Shown in pieces: positions 34,392 through 45,438 of a stretch of 64,000 nucleotides of DNA. The translations under genes were made by a program, and so were the position numbers. Origin of the DNA: Pegoplata infirma (Eukaryota > Arthropoda > Insecta > Diptera > Anthomyiidae); assembly GCA_963921195.1 (NCBI GenBank), contig OY992540.1, positions 16,313,136 through 16,377,135 of the forward strand. Reading direction: 5' to 3'. Within the stretch, counting starts at the first letter, position 1; every line of letters begins with the position of its first letter. Below the pieces are notes generated by a model, which did not search any database, was not told the origin of the DNA, and saw only the letters and a program-made list of their open reading frames with translations.

Positions 34392-34440
34392 GTAACGCCA
34401 TAGGGGAACCATGTATCATAAAAAACAAAATTTTAAATAA

Positions 34441-34960
34441 AACAAGTGAGAGTGTTAAATTCGGCTGTGCCGAATCTTTTATACCCTCCAAAATGTAAAA
34501 AAAAATTTAAAAAAAAAAATTGTCGGGGGCTTTTTTTTTGGGGGGGGGGGGGGGGGGACTTTAAGAGCACCTTCTCATCGCGATAAATATGTCAAATGTT
34601 TCATTTATTAAACAAAAATAAAAAAAAAAACATGTAAAAAAAGTGTATTTTTTCAGATGTTGGTTCAGTTCTTCAAGGGGGAACTTTTTTCCCCCTGACC
34701 CGATTTTGCACATTCACGAACTTAACCTGCCTATGAACATGAGACATATTTGTGCCAAACTTCAGGGTTATAGCTGTTTTATTTTGGACTGCATTGTGTT
34801 ATCTACAGACAGATGGACGGACGGACATTCACAGAATGTCTTAGAATCGATCATAGATCAATAATATATATACTTTATGGGGTCCCCGACCGATATTTCG
34901 ATGCGTTACAAACGGAATGACAAAGTGAGTATACCCCCATACTGTAGTTGGAGGGTATAA
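34441..34960 (+). mobile_element. mini-me-like element, first subfamily
   Basis: AACAAGTGAGAGTGTTAAAT, TTCGGCTGTGCCGAATCTTT (itself a perfect dyad around the centre), a run of about 19 G, GGTTCAGTTCTTCAAGGGGG, GGACGGACGGACATTC, core, TATATATAC, CGATATTTCGATGCGTTACA, CATACTGTAGTTGGAGGGTA. Full length. Confidence 0.75.
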
Positions 34961-34969
34961 CAATTTATG

Positions 34970-35870
34970 GGGTCCACCTTAAGCGTTGAAGATAGAGGTT
35001 AGGTTTGTTTTGTTTTCAGAAAATGTTGGTATTGAAAAAATATTGGAGGTCAGTCATACATTTCACTCGTCTAGGGGCAACCCTGGGGCAGTTGCTCTAA
35101 CTGCCCCAGGGTTGCCAGGGTGGGAGCAAATTTCATAATAAAGTCATTTTGTATGGCAACCCCCTTAATGAGTGGAGATAGTAAGTAGGTTTGTTCAGAA
35201 AAAATGTTTGAACGGAAAAAGTAATGGGAGTCGGTCATACATTTTACCCCCCTAGGGGGAACCATGTGAGCGCTATTAGATTATGTCCCAAAGAAAACTA
35301 AATTTTAAATAAACAAAATGTATGGGGACCGCGTTAACCGTTGAAGATAGTGGGTAGGTATGTTTTGAGAAAATGTTGGTATTAAAAAAAAAAATTGGAG
35401 GTCGGTCATACATTTGGCTCGCATAGAGGCAACCCTAAGGCAGTTATAGCGGTGGGAGCAAATTTCATAAAAATGCCCCCTAAAAGAGTGGATATAGTAC
35501 ACTCAAAATAATTCTACAGTAAAAGGTTTAGTAAGTGATATTGTACAAAAATCTACTATTTGGTTACTAATTTTAGTATCTTCAAAGTACTAAAATTTGT
35601 AATTTTTACTGGTTTTGACTAATATTAGTTAAAAATTTTAGTATTGGTTACCAATTTCTGCACTAGGTCCTTTTGGACTAAAATTAGTTAAATTTTTAGT
35701 ATTGAATACCCACTTTTTTTTTTTGGGTGTAGGTTTATTCAGAAAAAATTTTGGGGTGTAAAAATAAATGGGGATCGGCCTGACATTGCACTCCTCTAGG
35801 AGCGACTCCGAGGAGGGATTTTCGTGTTTTTTTACCGACACCTTTGGCCCGATGAGAATCCATTTGTCCC
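34970..35870. repeat. repeat related to the foldback interior
   Basis: Successive blocks of GGGGTCGGTCATACATTT, GGGCAACCCT, GGGAGCAAATTTCATAA and GAGATAGTAAGTAGGTTTGT resemble the inner arms of the foldback elements (near 6700 and 51300). A small dyad GCAACCCTGGGGCAGTTGC/CAACTGCCCCAGGGTTGC lies at 35079-35122. The minus-strand ORFs here are by-products. A TA-flanked MITE interrupts it at 35500. Confidence 0.6.
35500..35729. mobile_element. 230-bp MITE, CACTCAAAA ends, TA duplication
   Basis: CACTCAAAATAATTCTAC at the left and CACCCAAAAAAAAAAAG inverted at the right, flanked by TA at 35498-35499 and 35730-35731. The host repeat reads continuously across when it is removed (GATATAG-TA-GGTTTATTCAG). 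The interior is rich in TTTTAGTATTG and ACTAAAATT. Probably Tc1/mariner-mobilised. Confidence 0.6.
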
Positions 35871-35877
35871 ACAATTG

Positions 35878-36469
35878 CCACTGACAAGGGAAGTCTCACT
35901 AGTGTCACCCGCGGATCTTTATGGAATTGGTTTTATTTTGTAGATCAGAAAAAATAAAGGGCACAAATTCATATTTAGGGGGTAAAGAGGAGGGGGGAAG
36001 ACAAGGCCATTTTTCAGTTTTTTTCGTTTACCTCCTATATTATGCAAAGAAACCTAGTCATATTGCATACCAATTGAAAGGTCTTTGGAAAACCTATCTA
36101 CTTGTGCTAAGAACTTGTCCAAGCATGCAGAACTTTTAGTCATATTGAGTAAAATACCAAAATTTTAGGACATTTTTGTTAATAAGTCGAAAAATATTAA
36201 CTTCTTAGGACCGTTGTTAGCACCACGAGATAGGTATTTTTAATACCTTTAATCTGATACCACACATGCCTACATTAATTTTGTTTAAATAGGCGTAAAT
36301 CGTAAAAAACGGAAAAGGTCAATTTACCCCCATACAAATCGACCCCCCCTAAAAATGAGTTTGGGCCGCTAAAAAAAAATACGTGTCGAATTAATTTTCG
36401 TTATTAACAACATATCCAAATTTCATGAAGATCGGAGGGTGACACCAGGGAGACTTCCCTTGTTAGTGG
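35878..36469. mobile_element. 592-bp element with CCACTRACAAGGGAAG ends
   Basis: Left CCACTGACAAGGGAAGTCTC and right, inverted, CCACTAACAAGGGAAGTCTC. Similarity runs about 60 bp inward through GTGTCACCC and GATCTTYATGRAATT. No coding region, no clear target duplication. Ends starting CACTR recall CACTA-type elements, but this is not enough for assignment. Confidence 0.55.
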
Positions 36470-36479
36470 ATATATTTTC

Positions 36480-36670
36480 CGGAATGTGAACCGACATTCC
36501 AAGTTTTTAACATATAATTGCAAATCATATACTAAATTAACCTAACCGAAACGGTTGACAATGACCATTTTGTCGTTGTAGCAAAACAGACCAAGGCCAC
36601 TGGTGGGAATCGAACCCACGACCCCTAGACTCATAGGCTAGCACGCTACTAGCCTAATGAGGCGCCTAGA
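36480..36670 (-). mobile_element. tRNA-derived SINE (tRNA-Met-like head)
   Basis: On the minus strand the head (36663-36596) starts GCCTCATTAG, contains a box-B-like GGGTTCGATTCCCACC with a paired T-stem (GTGGG/CCCAC), and resembles elongator tRNA-Met along its length. The acceptor stem pairs at only about four of seven positions, and the anticodon loop CTATGAG does not give CAT, so a functional tRNA is unlikely. The tail runs on through GGTTAGGTTAATTTAGTATA to about 36480. Confidence 0.55.
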
Positions 36671-37457
36671 TTACATTTATGTTCTGTAATAAAATATAAT
36701 TACGGGAGTAGCTGATTTGCAGTAGTTTGCCTAAAAGTATGCAACACTGTTGTAGTTTAAGGTACTCTTCAAAGTATGCTGTGGATTAAAAAGTTTTTAA
36801 ACGGACATAACTTAATATTTATTCTTTAATAGGGCAGTTTGTTTTAGAAGTCCTATTTATTGACAGTTTGTCTTCGTACATAAAGTGTCATTAAACCAAT
36901 ATTCTATGTTCGTCAAAAAAACTTTCCGAAGTCTAAATACTGTAAAATTTTATAACTTTTAAGCAGGGTTGGCAACCGAAACGAATAACGGTATCGGTAA
37001 CGGTATTGGTATTACATATTTTTTATATCGGTAACGGTAAAGGTAACGGTATTTTCGATTATTTCGGTAACGGTGAACCGTTACCGAAACGTCAATACCG
37101 GTACGTACCGGTATTATAAATAAAATGTTAACAAGTCACAAATTTGTTAAAAATGCGTAAAAAAAATGTTTAAAAAAATTAAAAAACTGGTAAATTCTGT
37201 ACCTTTTCTATACATTATTATATTTGTACTAGTATTAACTCAGAAATCTGCTGATTTCAAATAAAAAGTCTGAATTGTTTATTTGAAATCAGCAGATTTC
37301 TATGTTAAAATTATCAAAATTGTTTGTCTTGTTAAAAAAAGTCGGAAGGAATAATCGGCGGTATCGGAGGGACACCTTTCCTCTCGCCATAGATGTTAAG
37401 AAATTAATTTTATTTATATTTACACATAAATAATACAATTTTATCAATATTTTATTT

Positions 37458-38129
37458 CAGTGTTCGATAAAAAACGGTACGATATATAACGTACGGGTTT
37501 TTCTAAAGAACACATTTACTAAAAATTTTTTTTAGTGATTGTGTTCTTGTACGCAAACAGAATGCCGAACGTTATGCTTGCGAATTGACGAACTCAATCT
37601 TAACGATAATGTACTGCACTATAAACAGAAACGCTACATCGTAGTGGTTGTGTTTTTGAACGATCACAAATAAAATAAAGTACTTTTAGTATACTGTTTC
37701 CGTACTTAGCAGATTTTTTGTTTTTAACTTAAAATGGCGATATCTCGAAAACTAGGCAAGATAGAGCAAAACGAAGTCCACATATGTGATACTATAGCGA
37801 TTCTAAGAACCAAAAATATGCTCCGATTCGCTCTATCTTGCTTAGTTTTCGAGATATCGCCATTTTAAGTTTTTGAAAAAATCTAAGTACGTAAACAGTA
37901 CACTAAAAGTAAATTATTTGTTTGTGTACATAGCACAGTACATAACCGTAAAGATTGTGTTCGTAAAGTCGCAAGCATAACGTTCGGTATTATGTTTGCG
38001 TACACGAACACAACCACTTAAAATTATTTTTAGTGTTTCTGTATTTCTTGTTGGGAATGTGTTTGCGTATTTCCATTGGCAGTACAGAACACTAACGTAC
38101 CATTCGTTAGTGTTTTTTTTCGAACCCTG
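37458..38129. mobile_element. hAT-like foldback nested in a larger hAT
   Basis: Ends CAGTGTTCGA and, inverted, CAGGGTTCGA. Flanks TTTTATTT and TTTAATTT (7 of 8). The two halves pair for most of their length; the clearest is CTTAAAATGGCGATATCTCG against its complement near 37842-37868, centre near 37800. Subterminal motifs include CATAACGTTCGG and GAACACAA. Non-coding. Confidence 0.7.
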
Positions 38130-38228
38130 TTTAATTTAATTTGCTATAGCCAAGCCCCCAAAAGGTTCGGACCGAAAAAATCGCATTTTCTAATCTTGGT
38201 CAATGAACTTCACACGGCATAAAAATTT

Positions 38229-38440
38229 TTAATTTTCTAAACAAATAGACAAAAAAATTAAATAAAATATGTTTTTCTGTGGCTGTGTAAGTTTTTCAGG
38301 GGGGAACTTTTTTTCATCTGTTCCAATTTTCCCATTTCGGAACTTAACGTATTTGTACCAGAAGAGTAGCACGTTTATTGTGGATCGCATCGTGGCTTCT
38401 ACAGACGGAAAGACGAACATCGCATACAATCGCAATGAAC
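38229..38440. mobile_element. mini-me fragment inside the hAT
   Basis: TTTTTCAGGGGGGAACTTTT, CCCATTTCGGAACTTAACG and CTACAGACGGAAAGACGAAC match the first mini-me subfamily, without the core and the right end. Confidence 0.5.
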
Positions 38441-38804
38441 AAAAATTAATTTTTTTTATTTTAAGTATGTATATTAAAAATATTTTAATATGTTTATAAT
38501 CCACAAAAAATTAAAATAAGTTATATTAATGCAACCGAAACAAAACCGTTATAATACCGCTAAAAATCCGAATAAAGGTAACGGTTTTTTATCGGTAACG
38601 GTATTTACAAATTTTTGTTTCGGTATTGGTAACGGTAACGGTAGTCAATATTAATGGGTTTTTAATCGGTAACGGTATTGAAAGGGTAACGGTAGCCAAC
38701 ACTGCTTTTAAGAGTGTGACCCGTTTTTTTTTTATGTCAAAGCGACCAAATCAAAAATATATTCGCCAAAAACATTCCGCCGAAACTTTTTAGGTGCTTC
38801 AAAT

Positions 38805-39927
38805 TAGAAATGGGCGCGTGAGTGATTTTTGACTCACACTCACTCACGCTCACGAGAGGAATTTTTGAATCACGCACACTCACTCACGAGCATATTTTTT
38901 CTACTCACACTCACTTACAATCACGTGAGTAAATTTAATACAACTCACACTCACGTGTACTCACGCAAGTTTCACTCACACTCACGTTGACTTACACTCA
39001 CAAAACTCTTATTTATAAAAAAAATAACAAACTAAAATTCCAAAAAAACTTTTAAAAATTTTCAGCAAAATTTAAAGTTAAGCGAAATTTTAAATTTTTA
39101 TACCCTCCAACCACAGTATGAGGGTATACTCACTTTGTCATTCCGTTTGTAACGCATAAAAATATCGGTCGGGGACCCCATAAAGTATATATATTATTGA
39201 TCTATGATCGATTCTAAGTCGTTCTATGAATGTCCGTCCGTCCGTCCGTCTGCATAAAACACGATTCAGTCCAAAATAAACGAGATAGACCCCTAAAAAT
39301 TGGCAAGAATATGTCTAATGTTCATAGGCCGGTTAAGTTCGGAAATGGGGAAAATCGGGCCAGGGGGGAAAAAGTTCCCCCTTAACGAACTAAAAAAACC
39401 TCTTAAAAACCGACATTTTTACATCTTTTTTTGCCATTTTTGTTAAACAAATAAAACCTTTTTATGTCAGAAGGGGTTTAAACTTCTGCAATTAGACCCA
39501 GGGGGCTGAAAAATTCAGTTTTTTTTGCCCGCCCCCTTTTGTGGGCGTGGTTTTAAAAAATCATTAAAATAATGAGAAAATGATATTACTAAATTGCAAA
39601 AAGCGTAATAAATAAATTAGTTAACATTTATTGCGATGGGGAAAGTATACCCCACCACCCCCACTGAGCCGCCCCCTCCCCACAAAAAAAACGACCCTGG
39701 ATTTTTTATATGTTTTAACATGTTGGAGGGTATCATAGATTCGGCATAGCCGAATTTAACACTCTCACTTGTTTTTGCTTTAGTTAACCCAAATTTTACA
39801 ATATTTTTGTTGCTGTTTTTGGTACGAAAGGAAATATGAAGAGAAAAAAATCACGAAAACTCACGAAAAAAAATCGAGTTATGAATCACGTGAATCACGC
39901 TCTAAACTGCTCATGTGCCCATCTCTA
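38805..39927. mobile_element. hAT-like element with CACTCACAC repeats
   Basis: Ends TAGAAATGGGCGCGTGAG and, inverted, TAGAGATGGGCACATGAGCA. A perfect 8-bp duplication CTTCAAAT flanks it (38797-38804, 39928-39935). The left subterminal region is a run of ACTCACACTCACG, and the right has ATCACG copies. It carries a complete reverse mini-me copy inside. No transposase. Confidence 0.85.
39096..39774 (-). mobile_element. mini-me-like element, first subfamily, inside a hAT
   Basis: Full length, reverse: TTTTTATACCCTCCAACCAC, CATTCCGTTTGTAACGCAT, CGGTCGGGGACCCCATAAAG, TATATATATT, core, GTCCGTCCGTCCGTCCGTCT, then GATTCGGCATAGCCGAATTT and AACACTCTCACTTGTTTT. Confidence 0.75.
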
Positions 39928-39935
39928 CTTCAAAT

Positions 39936-41916
39936 ATTCGTATTCGACCAAAAATGTGAATTCGGACTTTTTATATGGCTTTATCACATTTTTTTTTGTC
40001 CTAATCCCCATTTCCATTATGCAGATAATGCCCGTCGGAATCATGTCCGGTCACCCACATTTTAATCAATTAAAATGTTGTTTATTTTAAGGCTTATTGA
40101 TTCTTTTTACAACCTAAAACTTAAATATAAAATTAAATAACCCAAAAAAGTATGCTACATTCCTTATCATCAAGTTTTTTAAATAGGATATTCAAAGCTT
40201 AAACAAATGTTACTTTTAAAGTATTAAATTAAACAATTTATAATTTATAAATGTTACAAAAGTTTTTTTTTTTTTTTTGTATTAACAAATTGTCCCTACC
40301 TAACCTTATCAATTTTATGCAATACAATTTTCGCCCTTATAAATATGCTTTAGTTTTCTGACGAAGATATAAAAAAAGTTTTAGCAATATCAACACAAAA
40401 CTCAAATAAAATTATTATGATACAACAACGACTAGAGAAAAGTTATTTTTATACGGTTTTATGCAAAACAGAAAAGTTTTTAACTTAGACTTGGAGAGAT
40501 ATTAAAACAAATTATTGGGATTAAAAATATCCAAGAAAGGTAAAGAATATTCCATAAAAAAAATGAAGCATATTTTTGGGAATAATATTTTAAAGTTTAT
40601 AAGTATAAGCTAAAACTTATAAAAGTTTTGAGTTTTTTAAAAATATGTTTGATAAACATAATTGAAAGATGATTTTACAAAAAAGTAAATAATTTTTAAT
40701 ATAAAATTTAGCCTAATTTTAGGAGTAATCTTTGAAAACTTTATACTGTTAGATGAACTTAAATTTTTTTGTCTTTTACAATTTAATTAAAAGTTTGATA
40801 TGCTCCCTAAACATAATATAACTTGTACAATTTATTACAAAAAAATTTTTGTTGCCTATATTAGGGAGTCTAATAGAAAAAAAAGTTTTGCCTATCCTTA
40901 GGCTGATAAAATTTGTTTTTCAATTAAGTTAAATTCAATTAAATTCAAATAAATTTTAATATCTAAACATAAATGTTAAGAAACAATTGTCTTATGTTAA
41001 ACAACCATTAAGTCCCCACTTCATACATTTTAATAAATTTGAAAAATAAATGAACAAACTGTTAAATTATTCTAATGGTTTGTAAATTTTAAAGAATGAA
41101 GTATTATTAAATGCAACTTAGACAATAAGAAGTAATACACTAACAACCAACAAATTTGAAATTTCGTTCATATATATTTTAAAATATTTTTGGCACAATT
41201 TCAAAATATATATGTAATATGTAGACATCAAACTCTGAGTTCTCTTATTTAAGTCTGCATATAACATTTCATTTATTGTATGCAGAATACAAAATGAGCT
41301 ACTGGGAAGAAGATGAAAAGAATTTCAAAAAAAAATTTGGAACACAAACAGCAAAGTTTATTTTTCCTTTTTTAAAGATGAGTTTTTATATATTTTTTTT
41401 AATGTACGTGTATAGAATTTAATTTGATAAAATTGGTTAATAAAATATCAAAGTTTTGGTTTTTCTGATAACTAACAATGAAGACAATTTATAAGTTTTA
41501 CTTATTTTTTTGTTATGCTTTTTGATTTTGTGAGAGTTTTTCTTTTTTGTGTGCAGCCTTATGTTATGCAATATTTTTTTTTTTTTTTTGTGTGACCAAA
41601 TATGTGGGTGGCTGCATTTGTATTGATATTTTTAAATGTTATATAACAAATTTAAAGGATTATGTGGGATTTTATGCTAGCAAATTGAAAAATCATGATT
41701 TTAGATTGTCAAGTCAAGCATTTTATTAGTTTTTTTTTTAACGCCTAAAATTAGGCTTTAATTTTTAGAGAAAATAAAGTAAAAATTAAGCGAGTTAATA
41801 TTATAATTTTGTTATATTACGTATTGGGAAATAAAATAACTTTTAAATTTTCAATATTGTTGAAAAAACATGTATTGAAAGCTGAAAAAGGAATCTACGT
41901 GAATAAAATACCCAAT
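39936..41916. other. AT-rich stretch without genes
   Basis: Unique AT-rich DNA with several GCCTAAAATTAGG/CCTAAAA-type motifs (e.g. 41743). A 42-codon frame at 41294-41422 (MSYWEEDEKNFKKKFGTQ) follows a TATGCAG that could be a splice acceptor, but nothing else supports it. Confidence 0.5.
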
Positions 41917-42150
41917 CGACAAAAATATCACCTCTGACATACTGCTGACCCTTCCTTTATTAGATTTATGAAATCTTCATAAAAATTTTCCAAATGTCCC
42001 TAAGGACTAAGGACAAGTCAGCAGTTCGTCAGTAGTGCCCACCAGCATCGGTGACTTTTCTTTGGAGACATTTGAAAAAATTGTATGAAGACACCAGCAA
42101 TTTTATAAACTGAGGGTCAGCCGTATGTCAGCGGTGTTTTTTTTGCCGAC
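41917..42150. mobile_element. MITE with CTGACATACKGCTGACCCT arms
   Basis: About 60 bp at each end are inverted copies (CTGACATACTGCTGACCCTT against CTGACATACGGCTGACCCTC), with AAATGTCYCYAAAG further in. Boundaries approximate. Confidence 0.5.
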
Positions 42151-42186
42151 TGAGGAGTTGGTGACTGACTGACATACTCATAGATC

Positions 42187-42330
42187 AGGGACAGGATCTT
42201 CACGCACTAAAAAACGCATTTAATACAAAAAAATATCATAAAAAATCTTGAAAATAGCTAAAAAATAGCTAGAAATAATAGCAAAATATACAAAAATATG
42301 CATTTTAAGCAAAATATGCAAAAATATGCA
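42187..42330. mobile_element. truncated hAT-like remnant
   Basis: CAGGGACAGGATCTTCACGC and repeated AAAATATGCA motifs match the end of the family at 28403-28960 and 7211. The other end is not recognisable. Confidence 0.45.
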
Positions 42331-42485
42331 CTAAAAAATCGATGCCATTTTAAAGCAAATTCTGTGATTCGCAAAGATATCTTGTTTATGCTGTTTTATG
42401 ACCAAAGGGGAAAAACATGCCATTTGCATAAAAGTCATCTCCTTGCTCATAATAAAGGGGTTAAAATTGTACTTTGGTACTATTT

Positions 42486-43103
42486 ATTACACCGTCCGAC
42501 AAAAATAAAAAAAATCGTTAAACACGAACTTAATAATATTCGTTTGAAACTAGATACTAAATGTAGTAAAAATTCATTTACAGTTTTTCTTTTCGTGATC
42601 CTGTTTATTTTTAAAAGGACTTCAAAGTTTTAGAGGGTTACATGTTATAAAATATTTTTTTAATATTTGTACTTGTCCTTGGATGCCACTAGTGACAGCA
42701 AATGAAAGGGAAGGATCTCCCCTAATTTTCCTATTTTGTTATTTTTACATATCAGGAAAAAGGAGTTAAGTTACGTCCTTTCAAAAATGTATCCTTCAAT
42801 TTCCTTAAAAATTTTCAACAAAATATTTTGATAAAGTTTTCAAATGACTTAATTCACATCATGTTTTCCTGATATAGCAAAATAAAAAATGAAAAAAAAA
42901 AAAAATAAAAAATAGGAGAGATCCTCCTCTTTCATACATATATTTTACCAAATGGATCCTTTAAAACTTTGAAATCCTTTTAAAAGAAAATAGGATCAAG
43001 AAATGAAAAACTTTAAACGGAGTTTTACTCCATTTGATCTCTACTTTGAGACTTATATCATTCGGTTCATGTTTAATATTGGCTGTCAGACGGTGTTATA
43101 TTT
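42486..43103. mobile_element. foldback element with ACACCGTCYGAC ends
   Basis: Left ATTACACCGTCCGAC and right, inverted, ATAACACCGTCTGAC, with arms of about 300 bp. For instance TTTTTAAAAGGACTTCAAAG near 42611 reappears inverted as CTTTGAAATCCTTTTAAAAG near 42967, and GGAGAGATCCTCC pairs with GGAAGGATCTCC. No coding capacity. Confidence 0.6.
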
Positions 43104-43535
43104 TTTCAGAAATAATTGTCCTAGAAACTAGAAATTTGTAAAAAAAAAGTACTTTTTCCAAATTAAGATTGTAAGGAAGAAAAAGGGCAATAAAGTATTG
43201 TTCTTTGGTACTTTTTTTTATCCCATTAAATTATGTTCATAGAAACCTGAATTTTAATATAAGAGATCCTCCAAACAAAAAATAATTGAACAAGTACCTT
43301 GTGGAATTTACGATTTTAATGGGAGAAAAAGGGTAACAAAATTGAACTTTAGAATTGATCAGTGATCGATTCTAGGGTATTCTAGCAATGTCGGTCTTTC
43401 CGTCCGGCTGTGGAAAGCGCGATGCAGTGCAAAATAAATGTGCTACCCTCCTGAAGTTGGGCATGAATAAGTCTATACTTACTTTGTCATTCTGTTTGTA
43501 ACTCATCGAAATATCGGAAATATGACAATATAAGG
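43104..43535. other. mixed repeat fragments
   Basis: AT-rich sequence, then pieces of mini-me (ATTGATCAGTGATCGATTCT, TTTCCGTCCGGCTGTGG, TTTGTCATTCTGTTTGTAAC) from about 43360. Confidence 0.5.
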
Positions 43536-43537
43536 TA

Positions 43538-44007
43538 CACTAAAAAAAAAACTTATCAAATTACTAGTAAAAGTCTCGTATTTTACCAATATTTGACAGG
43601 TTTCCCTGTTTTTTAACAAATAATTTTCGATGGAAAGTTAATTTTTTTTGTAATTTTACAGTTTTTCTTGTAATTTTACAAATTTCCAAGATTTTTTACA
43701 AAGGAAATCTAGTAAATTTACGAGAATTTCTTGTAATTTTTATTTCGTCAAAAAATTTGTAAATTTACAATTTTATTGGTAAAAATACAAAAAAGCTCGT
43801 AATTTTTAGGAATTTTCGTAAAATAGGAGTTAGCAAAAAATCTAGTAAAGTTACAAAATCTTCTTGTAAGTTTTATCGCGTCAAAAAAATTGTAAACTTA
43901 AAATTTTTTTGGTAAAAAGCTTGCAAAATTACAAAATTATTGGTAAAGGGCCTGTAAAATAACAAGGAATTCTTGTCAAATTTCGTTACAAGTTTTTTTT
44001 TTGAGTG
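43538..44007. mobile_element. 470-bp MITE, CACTMAAAAAAAAAACTT ends, TA duplication
   Basis: CACTAAAAAAAAAACTTATC at the left and CACTCAAAAAAAAAACTTGT inverted at the right, flanked by TA (43536-43537, 44008-44009). The interior consists of GTAATTTTACAAG, GTAAATTTACAATTTTATTG and similar phrases shared with 17548-18060. Confidence 0.65.
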
Positions 44008-44039
44008 TATATATATTCAAATTCTGATTAATTTTTATT

Positions 44040-44500
44040 AAACAAAAAAATTTGTTTTATTCGACCTTTAAAATATTATATTTTGAGGATGTTTATTCTG
44101 GCTCGAGGTCATTATTTTCTTTACTAAATAAAACCATGATATTCTCATAGCATAATTTTCAAGAAAATTATTATTTGTTTTAAATTTATTTATGTTGGTC
44201 ATTTTTGCAAGACTTAATCGACAATTGTTTCGGAATTTGTCAGATTCCATTGTCAAGATTATTTAGCAAAAATCGAAACGATTAACTACAAAGTAGCAAA
44301 CGAGTCTAATGACAAATCGTTTGTGCACAAACTAAAATATTAATGCATATTCGACTCTATCCACAATGGGAATTAGAAAGACGAAGAAATTGTACTAGTA
44401 AGACAACGATTGTCAATAAACAACAAAAATACTTAAAACATTTTTACATATGATAGTCCATTGGACTAACCCAATATGTTATTTGTTGTTGTTTGTGTTT
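44040..44500. mobile_element. partial copy of the composite foldback family
   Basis: ATTCGACCTTTAAAATATTA, GAGGATGTTTATTCTGGCTC, GTAGCAAACGAGTCTAATGA and GAATTAGAAAGACGAAGAAA match 29795-30800. The frame conserved in the other two copies is broken here by a deleted A in TTTGTCAGATTCC. Confidence 0.6.
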
Positions 44501-44507
44501 TGAGTGT

Positions 44508-44705
44508 ATTATTGATCATTTATCGATTCTAAGACATTTTAGCGATGCCGCCCCGTTTGTTGCAGCCTAAAATAAAAGAGCTATTCTCCTGAAGTTTGTC
44601 ACGAATATATCTTATGATCTCGTGGTGGTTAAGTTCGGAGAAGGTCAAATTCGAACCAGGGGGAAAAGTTTCCCCTTGTATAACTAAACCAACCTCTTAA
44701 AACAA
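44508..44705 (-). mobile_element. mini-me fragment, first subfamily
   Basis: ATTATTGATCATTTATCGAT, AAATAAAAGAGCTATTCTCC, GGTTAAGTTCGGAGAAGGTC and AACTAAACCAACCTCTTAAA. Microsatellite almost lost; both ends missing. Confidence 0.55.
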
Positions 44706-44713
44706 AAGAGTAA

Positions 44714-45438
44714 AAACAAGTAAGAGTGTTAAATTCGGCTGTGCCGAATCTTTTATACCCTCCAACATGCACATAAATTAAAAAAAAAGTTGCAGGGGCG
44801 TCTTCTTTTTTTTTTTGGGGGGGGGGGGTCGGTAGTGGTAATTGTGGGGCACAATTCCTCTCGAATAAGTGTTAAAAAAATAATTCTTATGCTTTGTGCA
44901 CTAAAGAAATACAAATTTATCATTATATAAAAAAAAAAAAATATTCCACGCCCATAAAAGGGGGAGGCGGAACGTAAAACGATATTTTCTAATTCTGTGG
45001 GTCCAAATACAGGACCTTGAACTTCTTGTAGCATAAAAATGTTGGATTTGTTAAACAAAAACACAAAAAATCATATAAAAATATGATATTTTTCAGAGGT
45101 TGGTTTAGTTCTTCAAGGGGGAACTTTTTCCCCCCTGGTCCGATTTTGCCCATCTCCGAACTTAACCAGCCTATAAACATAAGACATATATGTGCCAAAA
45201 TTTCAGGAGTCTAGCACTTTTATTTTGGACTGTATCGTGTCTTCCACAGACGGACGGACAGACGGACGGACGGACAGACGGACGGACGGACGGACAGACG
45301 GACATCGCTAGAATGTCTTAGAATCGATCACTGATCAATAATATATATACTTTATGCGGTCCTAGACCGATATTTCGATGCGTTACACACGGAATGACAA
45401 AGTGAGTATACCCCCATACTGTAGTTGGAGGGTATAAA
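44714..45438 (+). mobile_element. mini-me-like element, first subfamily
   Basis: AACAAGTAAGAGTGTTAAAT, TTCGGCTGTGCCGAATCTTT, a run of about 11 G, GGTTTAGTTCTTCAAGGGGG, an expanded GACGGACGGACAGACGGACG tract, core, TATATATAC, CGATGCGTTACACACGGAAT and TTGGAGGGTATAAA. Full length. Confidence 0.75.

Larger units (their letters stand above)
36964..38704. mobile_element. hAT-like element with CGGTAACGGTA repeats
   Basis: 1741 bp, ends CAGGGTTGGCAACCG and, inverted, CAGTGTTGGCTACCG. A perfect 8-bp duplication CTTTTAAG flanks it (36956-36963, 38705-38712). Both ends carry many TCGGTAACGGTA copies, as expected for subterminal transposase sites. The interior holds a smaller hAT-like foldback (37458-38129) and a mini-me fragment (about 38230-38440). 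No transposase. Confidence 0.85.

Noticed and set aside
36596..36663. Functional tRNA gene
   Set aside because: The acceptor stem is broken and the loop does not present CAT; a SINE head or tRNA pseudogene fits better.
41294..41422. Short frame MSYWEEDEKNFKKKF after TATGCAG as an Adar or other exon
   Set aside because: The second half is AT-driven (FPFLKMSFYIFF), there is no donor, and nothing in it resembles ADAR or another family.
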